In this document: one piece after another, positions 34,886 through 46,849 of the stretch
How the letters are laid out: every line of letters starts with the position of its first letter
How positions within the stretch are numbered: position 1 is the stretch's first letter
NCBI GenBank assembly: GCA_037976565.1
Contig: CP137670.1
Location: 10,812,600 to 10,876,599 of the forward strand
Source: Mesocentrotus franciscanus
Lineage: Eukaryota; Echinodermata; Echinoidea; Camarodonta; Strongylocentrotidae
Direction of reading: 5' to 3'
Length of the DNA: 64,000 nucleotides
Program-made: the position numbers and the translations under genes
Notes under the pieces: generated by a model
Database searches by the model: none
The model's input: only the letters and a program-made list of their open reading frames with translations
What the model was told of the DNA's origin: nothing

Positions 34886-36097
34886 GGTAATATAAATCAA
34901 AACCCTTGTAGACTTAGGTCGAATGAGACTAGACTTTGATATATAATCATACGTTGCATTTCTATATATTAAATTTTAATAAACTATTTTCGTAATGTAA
35001 TCAAATGTAATGCATAAATCTTTGTTAAGTGCCATGTTACAAATTATTTCATTCACTTGTTATGAATATATGTATTTAACTGTTGTTAGGTAGGACAAGC
35101 CATAATGTTTGTCCTAACTAGCAACAATTAATGTATGCAATTCGCATTCTGACTATGGAAAAAAGAGGCAATTAACACAGGTTCATACATTGAATTTGAT
35201 TACATTACGAAAATGGCCTACTCCAATTGTCTTAATATATATATATATATATATTAAGTTCCTTATTTTGTAATATGATTCATAGAACGTTCAATTGATT
35301 CTCAAGCACTGTTGAGAAGTAATCTTCGCCAGAGACAACAACTACGCATTTGTATAAAGTGTGCTTTAAAGATTGATATATGTATGCGCATATATTTTTT
35401 TGATTTTGTTTTTCTCCTCCATTCTTGTCGTTTTAATCCGTTTTCAATAAATCACTTTTCTTTTAAGAATCTGTGTATTTCCGTTGTCTTGTAGTGCTTC
35501 AAGGGCCACTTGAAAATACAACATGTTTTTCCTGAAATAAATATGGTTATCATGGTTTTCATACTTATTGACGATAATAATACTAAATGTGACAATACCT
35601 CGTCTTATTGACCCAGGGTAGCCACATCGGTATTAACATGATAAATACTGCTCTTCATGCGGGACCTGCAAATAAATGAACCCTTATATTAGATATTAGC
35701 TTAAAGAGATATCGAGATGTGATTGGTACACAGCGCGTCACGTGATATCGATTGCGAGGATCAAAATCCAATCCACAAAGTGGTAGGATATAATAGAGGA
35801 AGAACGTGAGCGGAAGACAAAGAAGGCAGACAGAATGAAAGGGACGGGAGACTGGGGAAAATAATTCCAAGAGAGAGAGAGAAATGTTTTTGTACGTTCG
35901 ACATTTTTCAATCACATATAAAAGTACTTAAATATTCCGAGGCAAACGCCAAAAATAATAAATTCATGAATAAAGGAAAAATAATTCAAAAATAAAAATA
36001 ACGTGACAACAGATTGGAATGATTAGTAATATTCGGGAATATAAAAGTCAATGGTATCATTACGAAACTGTCTTTTTTTTCCTCGTTTATTTTCATT
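34886..36097. other. Intergenic, no gene seen
   Basis: AT-rich, with a TA run at 35235-35255. Short frames without motif. Nothing else recognised. Confidence 0.55.
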
Positions 36098-36101
36098 TTA
36101 A

Positions 36102-36490
36102 AGGTAAAGACCAGTTTTGGAAACGCCCCTCTCTCAAAAAATGAAATGGAAGCTCTCATTACCAATCATGTGAAAGAATATGTTTTGACTAATACGTGAT
36201 GATACAAATTTTGCCGGGAAACCGCCTACTAATTGATATATTTGGTAAATTATTATATCTATTGGGACCAAATAGATATCGCGCACGTGGTCGTGTAGTC
36301 CCATATACATCTTTCTGTGTACAGTGCTTGTAACTTTACCAAGACTGGGCCAAATTTCTTATCATTTTGATGATTCCAGAACCTTGCAGTACACACCAAT
36401 ACTTATATGCTAGATGATTAACCTTTTTCTGATCGATTCCACAACGTTTCTTTCACAATGCAATCGCATGACCAGATCTGGTCTTTATCT
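36102..36490 (+). mobile_element. TTAA-flanked MITE family, copy 1
   Basis: 389 bp. Inverted ends AGGTAAAGACCAG and CTGGTCTTTATCT, directly flanked by TTAA on both sides (36098-36101 and 36491-36494). A TTAA target duplication is the mark of piggyBac-type (and some Kolobok-type) transposition. The terminal bases do not match the usual piggyBac CCC/GGG, so the superfamily stays open. The body is non-coding and contains the words CGCACGTGGTCG and TATCTATTGGGACC. Confidence 0.8.
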
Positions 36491-36759
36491 TTAAGCCAGT
36501 TTTCAATGCAATTGAATCAAGAAATGTTGTATTTTCGGGACTAAAATATGTATGAACGAACAGTACGTACACTTGTAAGACATGTGCTTAATACACCAAG
36601 ACGGATTGAAAATTATTCGTTCATGACAGGCCTTAATATTTTTTCAATTCTCCCCTTGTGTAATTATGAGGTCTACGAAATGAAAACCAAAGTGTTGTAC
36701 GTATTTCTAATGGCCAGTGAAACATTTATGAACGAAAAAATGGCCTAAAAACACATCAT

Positions 36760-36900
36760 GGCCCTGTTTCATAAAACTTGTTATAAATAACAAATGCAAA
36801 ATTTCTATGACAAATCTGCTCTCAGCCAACAAATACCATTATTTTAGTAGCTTATAACAGTTATTGTAAATTGTTATTGGTAGCAAGTTTTATGAAACAT
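36760..36900. mobile_element. Foldback MITE (CCCTGTTTCAT type)
   Basis: 141 bp. Left GGCCCTGTTTCATAAAACTT, right inverted AAGTTTTATGAAACA. Same family as 12187, 15209 and 58854. Confidence 0.75.
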
Positions 36901-37528
36901 TGCACGGATTTAGTAGATAAGCCATGACAGAATGGAATAATTGTCAGGAATATGAAATGTGATACAGTTTTAATTTTTGTATTTCATTTCTTTTAAATAC
37001 GGCTTTCAGCGCAATCAAATAAAGGAATTCATTTGCTGACCTTGACAAATTTATATACGTAAGTGCCATTACATAAAAGTACAAGTCACGTAGCAAATGA
37101 ACATAGACCGAATATCATAATTAATGAAACAATGCCGACTATTTGCTTACCTGATTTAGTAGGAATGTCGAAAAGAAACCGCGAGAGATTAGAACGATTT
37201 TTCAGATTCGGCAGTAGGTCCTTGCAAAGATTATGATACTTTTTTCTTCTTCAATTCCTTGCGTTTTTTTTTTTTTTTTTGTTGTTGGTTTTAAGTCCTT
37301 CTTAAATGCAATCAAATGAAAATGATTACATTACTGACCGGGACTATTCTATATACAAAATTGTCATTACACGAAAATACGAGACATGTAGCAAATAAAT
37401 CTGGTTTAATCAATAAAACAAACTCGATTAGGCCTATTTGCTAACTTGCCATAGATTAGAAACAGTTCTACTTTGAATATAATCAGAGAGAGAGAGATTC
37501 ACGATAACCTCATGCCATAGTCCAACTC
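36901..37528. other. Intergenic, no gene seen
   Basis: AT-rich. Two blocks, around 37000-37110 and 37290-37400, resemble each other loosely (ATGCAATCAAATG, CATTACA.GAAA.TAC), perhaps an old local duplication. Confidence 0.45.
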
Positions 37529-37955
37529 CGGGTGCGTTTATCGGGTCTTGCCATCAGATATGTACATATCGAACCCCACTATCGAACCCCACTATACGAA
37601 CGTGATTTTCGGGATGTCGCGTTTATAGTCTCTTCACGATTCAAAGTAAAGGCCTTGTCTCTGCGCAGCTGCTTTGCGCCTTTGACCCGGGAAGCAGATT
37701 AGCCTGGGAAGGTCCATAGAGCTATACGGGAAGGTCCGCTTTGTATGTGGGGTTCAAAACAGCTTTGCGTTTATCGTGTCTCAGAAACGTGATTCTGGTT
37801 GTATGTCACATTCAAAACGCACTTTTTTCGGCGTTACAATATGCCCATATCTAAAGACGTTTGAAAAAGGCTTTGCGTTTATCGCCTTAAAAATTTGCCT
37901 GACAGACGTTTGAAAACGCTGATTCTAGGCAAAAATTTGGTCGATAAACGCAACC
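37529..37955. mobile_element. 0.43-kb TIR element (GGGTGCGTTTATCG type)
   Basis: Left end GGGTGCGTTTATCGG, right end inverted TCGATAAACGCAACC. The word GCGTTTATCG recurs inside at 37773 and near 37876. It has no coding capacity. Confidence 0.6.
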
Positions 37956-38183
37956 GTAGATGATAGGCATGACTGTAATAATATCCATGATTAAAGCTAA
38001 TCTTGAGCTCTGGTATGGGAATCGTATTTTGAGAGAAAATTGCTATGATTTGTTCTGGATTGTTTATCCTGCAGTAGAGTGGTTGTTTGAACCAGTGAAA
38101 TAAAAACAAACGCACAAAAACTTACTGGGCATCATCTTCGATAAAAATCACACCTCCCATTTGCACATAGTGACCGGTGTTAA

Positions 38184-38565
38184 AGATAAAGACCAGTTCT
38201 GGTCATGCGATTGCATTGTGACAGAAACGTTGTGGAATCGATCAGAAAAGATTGATCATCTAGCATAAAAGTATTGGTGTGTACTGCAAGGTTCTGGAAT
38301 CATCAAAATGATAAGAAATTTGGCCCAGTCTTGGTAACGTTACAAGCACTATACACAGAAAGATGTATATGGGACTACGCGACCACGTGCGTGATATCTA
38401 TTTGGTCCCAATAGATATAATAATTTACCAAATATATTAATTAGTAGGCGGTTTCCCGGAAAATTTGTATCATCACGTATTAGTCAAAACATATTCTTTC
38501 ACATGATTGGTAATGAGCTTCCATTTCATTTTTGAGAGAGGGCGTTTCCAAACTGGACTTTACCT
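38184..38565 (-). mobile_element. TTAA-flanked MITE family, copy 2 (inverted)
   Basis: Same family as 36102-36490 in opposite orientation. TTAA flanks at 38180-38183 and 38566-38569. Ends AGATAAAGACCAG and CTGGACTTTACCT. Confidence 0.8.
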
Positions 38566-38569
38566 TTAA

Positions 38570-40677
38570 GCACATGGTGTCGGGTATACTTAGCCGGATT
38601 TCCTTATCTTCTATGCTCATTACTCATCCACTTTATATTTTCTACCGACATTGTTGGGCACAAGTCTTTATTTTTAATCTTGAACATTCAGTGTAGGTTT
38701 CCTTGGATGCTGTGAGAATTAATTTTCTATATTTACCAGAACTCAATTTTTTTTTAAAGGTAGGCCCTATTTCACCCGCTTCGTGAAAAGATAATTTCCT
38801 AACATACAAGTACATGTAATTAAATTTATAATTTGACAATTTGATAATCTATTTCTTCTTATCCACAAATGTGAAAATATGGTTTCCACCTGCTAGCAAT
38901 AGGAAGCAATACAAGGAATCAAGACAGAAAAATAAAGTACAATACAAACACATACATACTTCGCCACTACTTTATCTTCTGTTTTTGTTTTTCATTTTAT
39001 TTTTCTATTTGTAATCAATATCATCAAGATCATTCAGCGTAGTACATTTTACTTCCTCTACTGTTCTTCCAAACATTTGCATCTCATATCTGTGGTATTA
39101 TTCATAATTAATCATGTACTCACTAAAACAAAGGTGTGTAGACTCTAGTATATATAGACTATTACTATGGTTTGTCCCTTTCTACAATTTTGTTGAACAT
39201 GTGTATTGAGTTAGGTGCAAATGATAGACAGAAACGTGTTCGTTGGTCGGTTGGTGCCTGGAACATTTAGTCTAATACCAGAGCGATTGAAAGAAAGATT
39301 TTTGCCCATGGGATTGAAATAATATGTTATTATTTCTTTTCATTGCAACATGATTGCAACAATATGGTTTATTCTTTTTATATTTTTCTTTCTTGTTTAG
39401 GCCATTCCTATTTTATTTTGTATTCTGTCTCTCATTCTTGCTTTCACCGAATTTTATGTACTGTGATTGTATACTTAGGATGTGTTACTTATTCAAGCCT
39501 TTGTAACTATCTACGGAAATTGTAATTGATGAATGAATAAATGTGACTCTTTAAATCGATTACTAAACTTCTGAAGACATACAAACTTTATTTTATAATA
39601 AACTATAATGTCACAATAATTTCATGAAAAAAAGTTTTTAAAAAATGCTCCAAATTTATGGACTGCAGTTTTATTCGGCAAGTCGACGAGAGTTTATTAT
39701 TTGGTGTCCAATACTTATTGTGGGGGTTATGAATATGAATTAATATCACATCTGTCTGTCTTCTTTATATTTGGTCTAGCATGAGATTTAGAATAGTCAG
39801 ATAATACTAAAATCCTAGACATAGTAGTCGGTAAGGTAAGGGACATAATCATCTGGACTTGCCCATATAGTAATGTTTATATTATAATTGATGGTATTTC
39901 TGTGATTAACATTTCTTCATCTTCTATTTATTTATTTATTTATATATCATTCTATTGATGCATATGTTTATCTATTCATGAATTAAATGTGGTCGATTGT
40001 ATTTATATGAGTGGATTACACTTGGATTTCAACTCAAACTTTTAATTAAAAAGTCATATTTGAAAGGTATATAAGAAGATAAATATGGCCTTGCATATAT
40101 ACATATATATTACTGACCAAGCCGTAGGGGCGTAACCTCCGAAAACTATTACTCCTTGTACGGAGTATCATTATTTGTGTTTTTGTATACTTTCTCGAAC
40201 TCCGAGCAGAACTCGTTACTTTCTTTTGTATATATATATTTTTTTTTCTTCTGAGTGCGTTTCATACAAGCACTTGCGGCAAAAAACAAATCTGATCAGC
40301 CTCTTGTCATTTCCTTAGATATATATCGTGTGCTTATCAGATTCGTGTTTGTTTTAACAATCAGGTTCGTTATCACAAACCCTTTTGTTTTAGATTGCCC
40401 AATCAATGTGATTATCATGTTCCGTTCCAGGGGACTGCCTCTGATCTTCAGGTTAATTGACCTTTAAAAAACAAGAAAATGACATTGTTATGTGTATGCG
40501 GTTATCGACCCATTTTCTATTAGAACCACGTGTTAATTTATTGTAGTACTTGTAATTCGTCCTCCCATGTACATGCAGTAACATTGAAAGGAGATGGTAG
40601 TTTCAATGTAGGTCATAATTCGCTGACACCACAATCGGTAGAAATAACATTAATTCATTTTTCATGAAAAACACATA
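38570..40677. other. Intergenic, no gene seen
   Basis: AT-rich. The T-rich stretch 39330-39560, ending in GATGAATGAATAAATGTGAC, looks like a retroelement 3' end but cannot be assigned. No other feature. Confidence 0.5.
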
Positions 40678-40981
40678 GGGTGGTATTCCTATAGCGCGTA
40701 CTTAGTTAAGCCTAGCTTATGGAGTGCATGTTGCCAATTCATTTACCATGTACAGATTATTTTAATCCTGCAATGAAAAGTGTCCACAAAATTAATTTTG
40801 CAATGAAATGGGAAAAAACGATAATATGAGTATGAACTGAATTTCAATAAAGTCTTTGGTAGATTATCTTTGTCATGAATTTTGAAGGAGGAAGATGAAA
40901 CCTAGCATTCTATAGAAGTGTGAACTAAAATTCTTGTTTGGTCTGGACTTAGTCCCGGATTAACTTACGAGAATACCACCC
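40678..40981. mobile_element. Foldback MITE (GGGTGGTATTC type)
   Basis: 304 bp. Left GGGTGGTATTCCTATA, right inverted GAGAATACCACCC, with inner complementary blocks (ACTTAGTTAA and TTAACTTACG-like). Related by its terminus to 57446-57826. Confidence 0.75.
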
Positions 40982-41072
40982 AGGTACTTCACACAGACAT
41001 GGATATATAGGACTACACATACATGTGGCATGATTGTTTCGTCCAAAACTTCAGATATTTATTGTATTTTAA

Positions 41073-41468
41073 AGGTAAAGACTAGTTTTGGAAACGCCCC
41101 TCTTTAAAAAATGAAATGGAAGCTCTCATTACCAATCATGTGAAAGAATATGTTTTGACTAATACGTGATGATACAAATTTTGACGGGAAAGTCGGGAAA
41201 CCGCCTACTAATTGATATATTTGGTAAATTATTATATCTATTGGGACCAAATAGATATCGCGCACGTGGTCGCGTAGTCCCGTATACATCTTTCTGTGTA
41301 CAGTGCTTGTAACTTTACCAAGACTGGGCCAAATTTCTTATCATTTTGATGATTCCAGAACCTTGCAGTACACACCAATACTTTTATGCTAGATGATCAA
41401 TCTTTTCTGATCGATTCCACAACGTTTCTGTCACAATGCAATCGCATGACCAGAACTGGTCTTTATCT
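41073..41468 (+). mobile_element. TTAA-flanked MITE family, copy 3
   Basis: Same family as 36102-36490, same orientation, TTAA at 41069-41072 and 41469-41472. It has an 11-base extra block (AAGTCGGGAAA) shared with copy 4 and missing from copy 1. Confidence 0.85.
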
Positions 41469-41472
41469 TTAA

Positions 41473-42019
41473 GGGAGAGGGTCGTCACCGGGGGTCGTCA
41501 GTTTCCATGTCCAGGGCCATAATTCGCTGACACCGGACATGGTGTAAATACTATGGAAGTGTGTACAAGTCTCGCAGCAAACCTGTAATCCCATCTAGAA
41601 AGGTGAAAGGGTGAGCTGAGAGGGATATCAGATAATGACTTTTCCTTATGGGGCGATTGGTGGGAAATTCTAAGAATGACATAAGGCCCGTTGGTCATAA
41701 AACTGAAGGCTTTATCTGGTTCACTGACAACACCTGTTATTTGGTAAACTACAGGTTGATGTCAAATTCCTCGAGAGCTTACTCATATGCGTCTTTAAGC
41801 CTTGTTCAGATGGCGGCGAAACCATGGCGATTTTTAAAATTTTGTTTGATGAAGTAAAGTATAATACGCATCACATTTCTATATGTTATAACACAAAGCT
41901 TAGTGCATACGCGAAAGTCCTTTCTGCCCGCAGTTTACCGATTATTTACACGTAAAAAAAAAACGCGTCGGCTTTTGCGGCGTTCCACCGCGCCATGTCT
42001 GAACAACCCTAATGTTCCT
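41473..42019. other. Intergenic, no gene seen
   Basis: Short frames of 66-69 codons only. 41500-41545 (CCATGTCC..CATAATTCGCTGACACC) resembles 40605-40635, an unassigned repeat. Confidence 0.5.
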
Positions 42020-42290
42020 GGGGGTGTTTCACAAAGACTTAAGTTGGACTTAAGTATAACAGGCCTTTCATGCCATTGGTTGCTATCCCAATTGGTCTCT
42101 AAATTATAATTTTTAGATAATATTTTTCCTTCAATAATGAACTATCAAAAATGTAAACTCTGTAGATTTGAGACCACGATTTGTACGTCTCTTGAAAGAC
42201 AAATGCCAGTAAATGGTAAGAGCAAACAGTGGCATGAACGGCCTGTTATACTTAAGTCCAACTCGATCTTAGTCTTTGTGAAACACCCCC
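42020..42290. mobile_element. Foldback MITE (GGGGTGTTTCACAAAGACT type)
   Basis: 271 bp. Left GGGGGTGTTTCACAAAGACT then AAGTTGGACTTAAGTATAAC, right the inverted sequences ending AGTCTTTGTGAAACACCCCC. A second copy, interrupted by another element, is at 59182-59850. A half copy is at about 45133-45210. Confidence 0.85.
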
Positions 42291-43490
42291 CAGTACTAAA
42301 GTGATAGTTTATCAGACTTGTTGCTATAAACAAAATCGTATTTCAATGTGATGGACATTCGTGTCTCAGCTCTCAAGCAAATAATAATATCAAAAATCAT
42401 CATTTTCTTGGGGCAGTCACGGAATGTAAGTTTGTTTTGCATTTTGTAGATCAAAATAAAAGGCAAAGATTGTCAAGAATTCAACTCAAAGGCAATTTCA
42501 ATGAACGATTGTATTATCAATATAAAGCGTGCTCGGATTACCTGACATTTTGGAACATATCATAATCACCATGGTAACGGACAATGTTATCAAAATTGCC
42601 AAAGATTAATAAAGACGTTAGGATCATGTTGGATAATTTTTTTAAACGAAAACTGCCATTCTAGCTGACGTTGAAATAAAGTGGAGTGGTTGTATATGAT
42701 CATAGCGAAACTGCTTACACTACAGATACTTCTCGGTGCTTTCGTCTAATCCTCCTTCTCCTTCTTGTTCTTCTTCTTGTCCTCCTTCTCCTGCTCCATC
42801 GTGTTTTCTTCTTCTTCCTACTCTTTCTTCTTCATTTTCCTCTCCTGCTTCATTTCTCTCCTTTTGCTTCCTTCCTCATCAAAGAGCGGGCGTCCATGTA
42901 AATTGACAGCCTACGGTTTTGAACTCTCAGAAGTTGTTCAGAATGCCCGCTGTGGGTTTAAAGGCCTTCATTTTTGAAAGAGCTTCTGTGTATTCTTGAG
43001 CCACGACAAGTTGAAATATGTGCAATTTAACAGAACTTTTAAAATTTCCTGTTCTGAATACAGGGCAGAAAATTGCAATATTATGTCCACTCATCAACGA
43101 CATTTCTATGATCATTTTTTTTCTTTTTAAAGGTATGAACAGATTTTTCTTATGAAAAAAATTCAAACTCTGTGTTCAAGTTACATAAAGTTTCAAGATT
43201 CAACTTTCAAGATTTGTTAAAACATATCTCCGCAGCTGGAAAGCTCTATTGGTGATAGAGAAACGAGAGGAGCAATTGACAAATGTATTACGCTTCTGCA
43301 AGGCTTAAAGCAATATATAACAGCATGCCTTTAATGAACAGTCCAAAGGTCGAAATTGATGTATCGGTGGGTGGGGCTTAACGTGCAGAAAAATTAAACA
43401 GAGTAGGATTGATGTAGACTGAGTCAATAAAAGACTGTTTGCAAAATGCAATAACTGACATGTACTATAGATATATCTTGGATCGTCTTC
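42291..43490. other. Upstream region of the ZIP gene, no gene seen
   Basis: Contains a TTC/CTC-rich pyrimidine tract at about 42745-42870 whose frames are Leu/Phe/Ser-rich shadows. No coding feature. The proximal part should include the promoter of the ZIP gene. Confidence 0.5.
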
Positions 43491-43498
43491 ACGCTGCC

Positions 43499-43529
43499 TG
43501 CACACGGCACGTATAGGCAATCTGCACAC
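43499..43529 (+). promoter_or_regulatory. Two candidate metal-response elements
   Basis: TGCACAC occurs at 43499-43505 and 43523-43529, both matching the MRE core TGCRCNC bound by the zinc sensor MTF-1. A third match on the other strand (GTGTGCA, 43618-43624) lies just inside the coding region. They sit 70-100 bases before the start codon of a zinc-transporter gene. No TATA box was evident. Confidence 0.4.
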
Positions 43530-43599
43530 AGTACTAGACGTGACAGTTGCATGTAACACACCCATAGGCGCACAGTACAGGAAAAGTTCTCTAGTCAAA

Positions 43600-43898
43600 A
43601 TGGCGTACCTACGTACCGTGTGCACCGGAATTTTCTTTCTCGCCGTCCTGACGAACTTTCTTACGATCACGGTCGCGAGCTTGACCAGGGAATCGAGGAA
43701 ATACACGAACACAAGGATGATGACGACTACGTGGAAATTGGAAATTATCTTTTGGAGGTTGAGCTGACAGGCATGAGAGAGGAATTCGATTTTTTGAACA
43801 ATCCGGAACAGAACGTTACGTTTGATCAAGTTGTTAGTTTGGTCGAAATAGTTTTCGGCCGAATCGATTGTGAGCAACGGGTCGATAACTGTTTTAAG
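43600..43898 (+). CDS. SLC39A4/12-like: ZIP4/ZIP12-type zinc transporter, exon 1
   Basis: The gene encodes a ZIP-family importer that brings zinc across the plasma membrane; this is the N-terminus of its extracellular domain. The start ATG (AAAATGG) opens MAYLRTVCTGIFFLAVL, a clear signal peptide. The conserved part is in a different frame: HEHKDDDDY, then YLLEVELTG, FDQVVSLVEIVFGRIDC and DNCFK. This corresponds to the first helix pair and 'RVHC..C.KC' of the ZIP4 helix-rich domain. The exon ends AAG|GTAAAA in phase 0. Its 299 bases are one short of a whole number of codons, so one base is missing between about 43620 and 43720; the T run at 43657 is a candidate. That is either an assembly error or a mutation. 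Alternatively the signal peptide lies in another exon. Confidence 0.8.
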
Positions 43899-44149
43899 GT
43901 AAAACAATAAAAATTTAGTTTTCATAGTTATTAGGTTATTTACTCATTATACATTTATTTATTTATTATTTACGTTTTATGAAAACATGTTTTTCTCTTC
44001 AGTCAATTAAGTGCTGTAAAATCATCAAAAAAAAATATACAAAACAAAAAATCTTAATGTTCCTTTAAGACGAAACAAATATTTACAACAATTACATCAA
44101 AGCACATCAATATTCTAGTGAGTTATATTCGAATGACCTATACTGCAGA

Positions 44150-44400
44150 AGTGAAATGGGGAGAGATATTGACAGGCACAGAAAAAGAGGGTGGGATATT
44201 CATGGAGAGACAAATAAATGCGATAGAGAAAGGGTGAACGGAAGAGGAAGTAGCTAAATCAAAGAAAGATAGAGAGAGAGAAAGAGGGAGAGAACGAAAC
44301 AAAGAGATTCAGGGATAGACGACAAATGAAAAGGAACAAAGATGTGAGAAAATAGAGAGGTAGAGAACATGGAAAAGAGAAAGAAAATAAGTTATAAAGA
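44150..44400. repeat. GA-rich tract
   Basis: Imperfect GAGAGAAAGAGG-type sequence in intron 1. Confidence 0.8.
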
Positions 44401-44463
44401 ACAAAATGAATGTACAAACCACATGAAACTACAATACAATACGATGAATACTAAAATAAAACA

Positions 44464-44789
44464 GGGGGGTTTCATAAAGCTAGCTGTTCGTAAAGTTACG
44501 CGTGACTTTACGATTGACTTAAATATGAAAAGCCAAATGGGATGCTCAATCATTTTAAATTGCATCAACTAAAGTTGAACCGTGCAGATGAAGAGTAACA
44601 TTCTTATTATATCAAACATTTTAAGGAAAAGTATATTTTTTGCCATGATTTAATTGAGGTTATTGGGAATATATTCACACTTTGTTAAAACATCAGGAAA
44701 AAACTTTGGGCATCCTTAACTGGCTTTTCATATTCAAGTCGTTCGTAAAGTCATGCGTAACTTTACGAACAGCTTTATGAAGCACCCCC
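44464..44789. mobile_element. Foldback MITE (GTTTCATAAAGCT type)
   Basis: 326 bp. Left GGGGGTTTCATAAAGCTAGC and GTTCGTAAAGTTACG, right the inverted CGTAACTTTACGAACAGCTT and ATGAAGCACCCCC. An inner pair around GGCTTTTCATATT is also complementary. Confidence 0.8.
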
Positions 44790-45214
44790 TGGCTATATAA
44801 AAATAAACACAGACAAAAATGATGGATGAAATCCCGATGAATCTAATTCTCGGGGATAGCTTGATCTGGTTTCTAACTAAGGCCTGGAAAGAGTTGCATA
44901 ACATTGCCTGTCGTTGATACAATCTGAGTGTAATTGTTCTGTATTGTTTTTACATGTGTACTGCAAAGTCCGCTTCTGACCATTATTGACCGAAGGAGCC
45001 TTGGCACTGTTTGCTCTCACCATTTACTGGCATTGGTCTCTCAAGAGAAGTACAAATCATGGTCACAAATCTGCAGAATTTACATTTGTGTATAATTCAT
45101 TATTGAAGGAAAAATATTATCTAAATATCATAATGGTGAGAGCAAACAATGGCTTCAACGTCCTGTCATAGTTAAGTCCAACTTAAGGTCGATCTTATTC
45201 TCTGTGATACACTT

Positions 45215-45340
45215 TCCTTCTTTTTCTTTTTTTTTCATTCTTCTCTTTCTTCTTCATCTTCTTCTTCTTCTTCTTCTTCTTTTCTTCTTCTTCTTCTTTT
45301 TTCTTCTTCATCTTCTTCCTCTTCCTCTACCTTTCCACTC
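45215..45340. repeat. TTC microsatellite
   Basis: Imperfect TTC/TCTT units over about 125 bases. Poly-Leu, poly-Phe and poly-Glu frames across it are artefacts. Confidence 0.9.
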
Positions 45341-45394
45341 CGCGAGCTCTTCGAGTGTTGCTCAACTTGCTCGCTCTTATATTCTATCTTAATA

Positions 45395-45495
45395 ATTATA
45401 AATAATAATAATAACAATATTAATAGTAATGATAACTATAACAACATCACAAATATTAATAATAATAATAATAATAATAATGATAATAATAACAA
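45395..45495. repeat. AAT microsatellite
   Basis: Two AAT runs separated by about 40 bases. Confidence 0.9.
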
Positions 45496-45961
45496 GCACC
45501 ATTGGATAGAGGGAAAGACGAAAGAAAAAAGTATATTTAGGAAGTGAGGTACGCTCATCTTACCGAAGTCATCATTTAACATTAGTATAATGAAAGTGAT
45601 AATATCACTGTCTCTAAATATAATTAAAAATCGCATTACCGATACTTATTTTCCATTTGTACATATTTGATTTTATCTTCTTTACAAGAACTATTGATTA
45701 TCCTCTCCAGACAACATCTGTGTCAATCTAATTAAAGGCAATCCGACCTGTGTAATATATTTAATCGTATGAAAGCAGAAAATGAGAGAAACAGAATGAC
45801 CAACGAGTTAAGAATGTTTGAATCATGAGATTACCAAATCTATGCAAATTTCAAATTGGCAAATTGGTTAGTGCATTATGACTTAGAGCCACGGACAATT
45901 ATCCCTTATTTGGTGTATAAACAGATATATCAGTATTATCATTTTTAATTTTCATAAATTG

Positions 45962-46770
45962 TCCCACTTAAGGGACTCTTATCACGATCAGAATCTCACT
46001 TTTTCACACATCAGACGGAGAAGATCTCACTAGCCAACACACATTAAGATGATAATACCCGCAATTGTGCGTTCTGATATACAGACACAGCAAGTCATAC
46101 GACCACGCCTTGATTTAGCGTGCGAGCATTCCAGCGTGGTGCATTGTGGGATACAAAATATATATGATTAATCCATTCCTTCAGAAATGTAGTGGTGCGA
46201 GAACTTAGCACATGCGCAAAACAGAATTATGTAAATTATGTCTATGGGTATAAGAGAATTATGTAAACTACTGGGGCGTTTTTCGCCGACATTTTGACAC
46301 CGACTATTTTCCAGGCCTCTGGTTGGTCAAATTTAGTCAGCGCTGACAGTTGTCGGTTGACAAATGTTGATAAAACGCCCCCCAGGTCAAATCGCAATAT
46401 TGTTCCCGCGCACAGCACCCACAGCAAACGAACAGAAAACAGATATACAATAGATCATGATACGAATGTATTGATTATTTGAACACTGAGGAAGTACATG
46501 CATGTGACCTTCTTTACAATTACTTTCTGAACGCCCTACCCTTTTAAAAACCCAGGAAAATATGCCCCTCCTGTCATGGTTGCTGGGTTTTTGTGTATGT
46601 ATTTGCGCCTTTTCCGATGCGGCTAGACCCCAAAAGACAAAAGCAAATAATTATATTAACTGTTTCCACCTTATGTTTTATGTTTCGTATTTTCTTCTAC
46701 TCGTATAAACTTGCTCGTCTGAGATTTTGGGGAATGGTGCCCCTCTCTTGTATGGGGCAGTACTGAAAAA
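45962..46770 (+). repeat. Segmental duplication D1, copy 1
   Basis: Matches 50205-51105 in order and orientation: GGACTCTTATCACGATCAGA, GTGGTGCATTGTGGGATACA, AGGAAGTACATGCATG, CTCCTGTCATGGTTGCTGGG and CTACTCGTATAAACTTGCTC. Copy 1 is interrupted by a small MITE at 46271-46385. It is non-coding. Confidence 0.85.
46271..46385. mobile_element. 115-bp MITE (CTGGGGCGTTTT type)
   Basis: Ends CTGGGGCGTTTT and AAAACGCCCCCCAG, with inner complementary blocks (ACATTTTGACACCGAC and its partner near GTCGGTTGACAAATGT). It is inserted in D1 copy 1 and absent from D1 copy 2. Confidence 0.75.
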
Positions 46771-46849
46771 TATAATGGAGATCATATTATCATAGGTCAT
46801 CTAAAAAGAGAAGACCTTGCTGATTTTTAAGAGTCATTTTGTCAAGTCA

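Noticed and set aside
43305..43925. 206-codon minus-strand frame
   Set aside because: Antisense to ZIP exon 1, whose own frame is supported by conserved motifs and splice sites.
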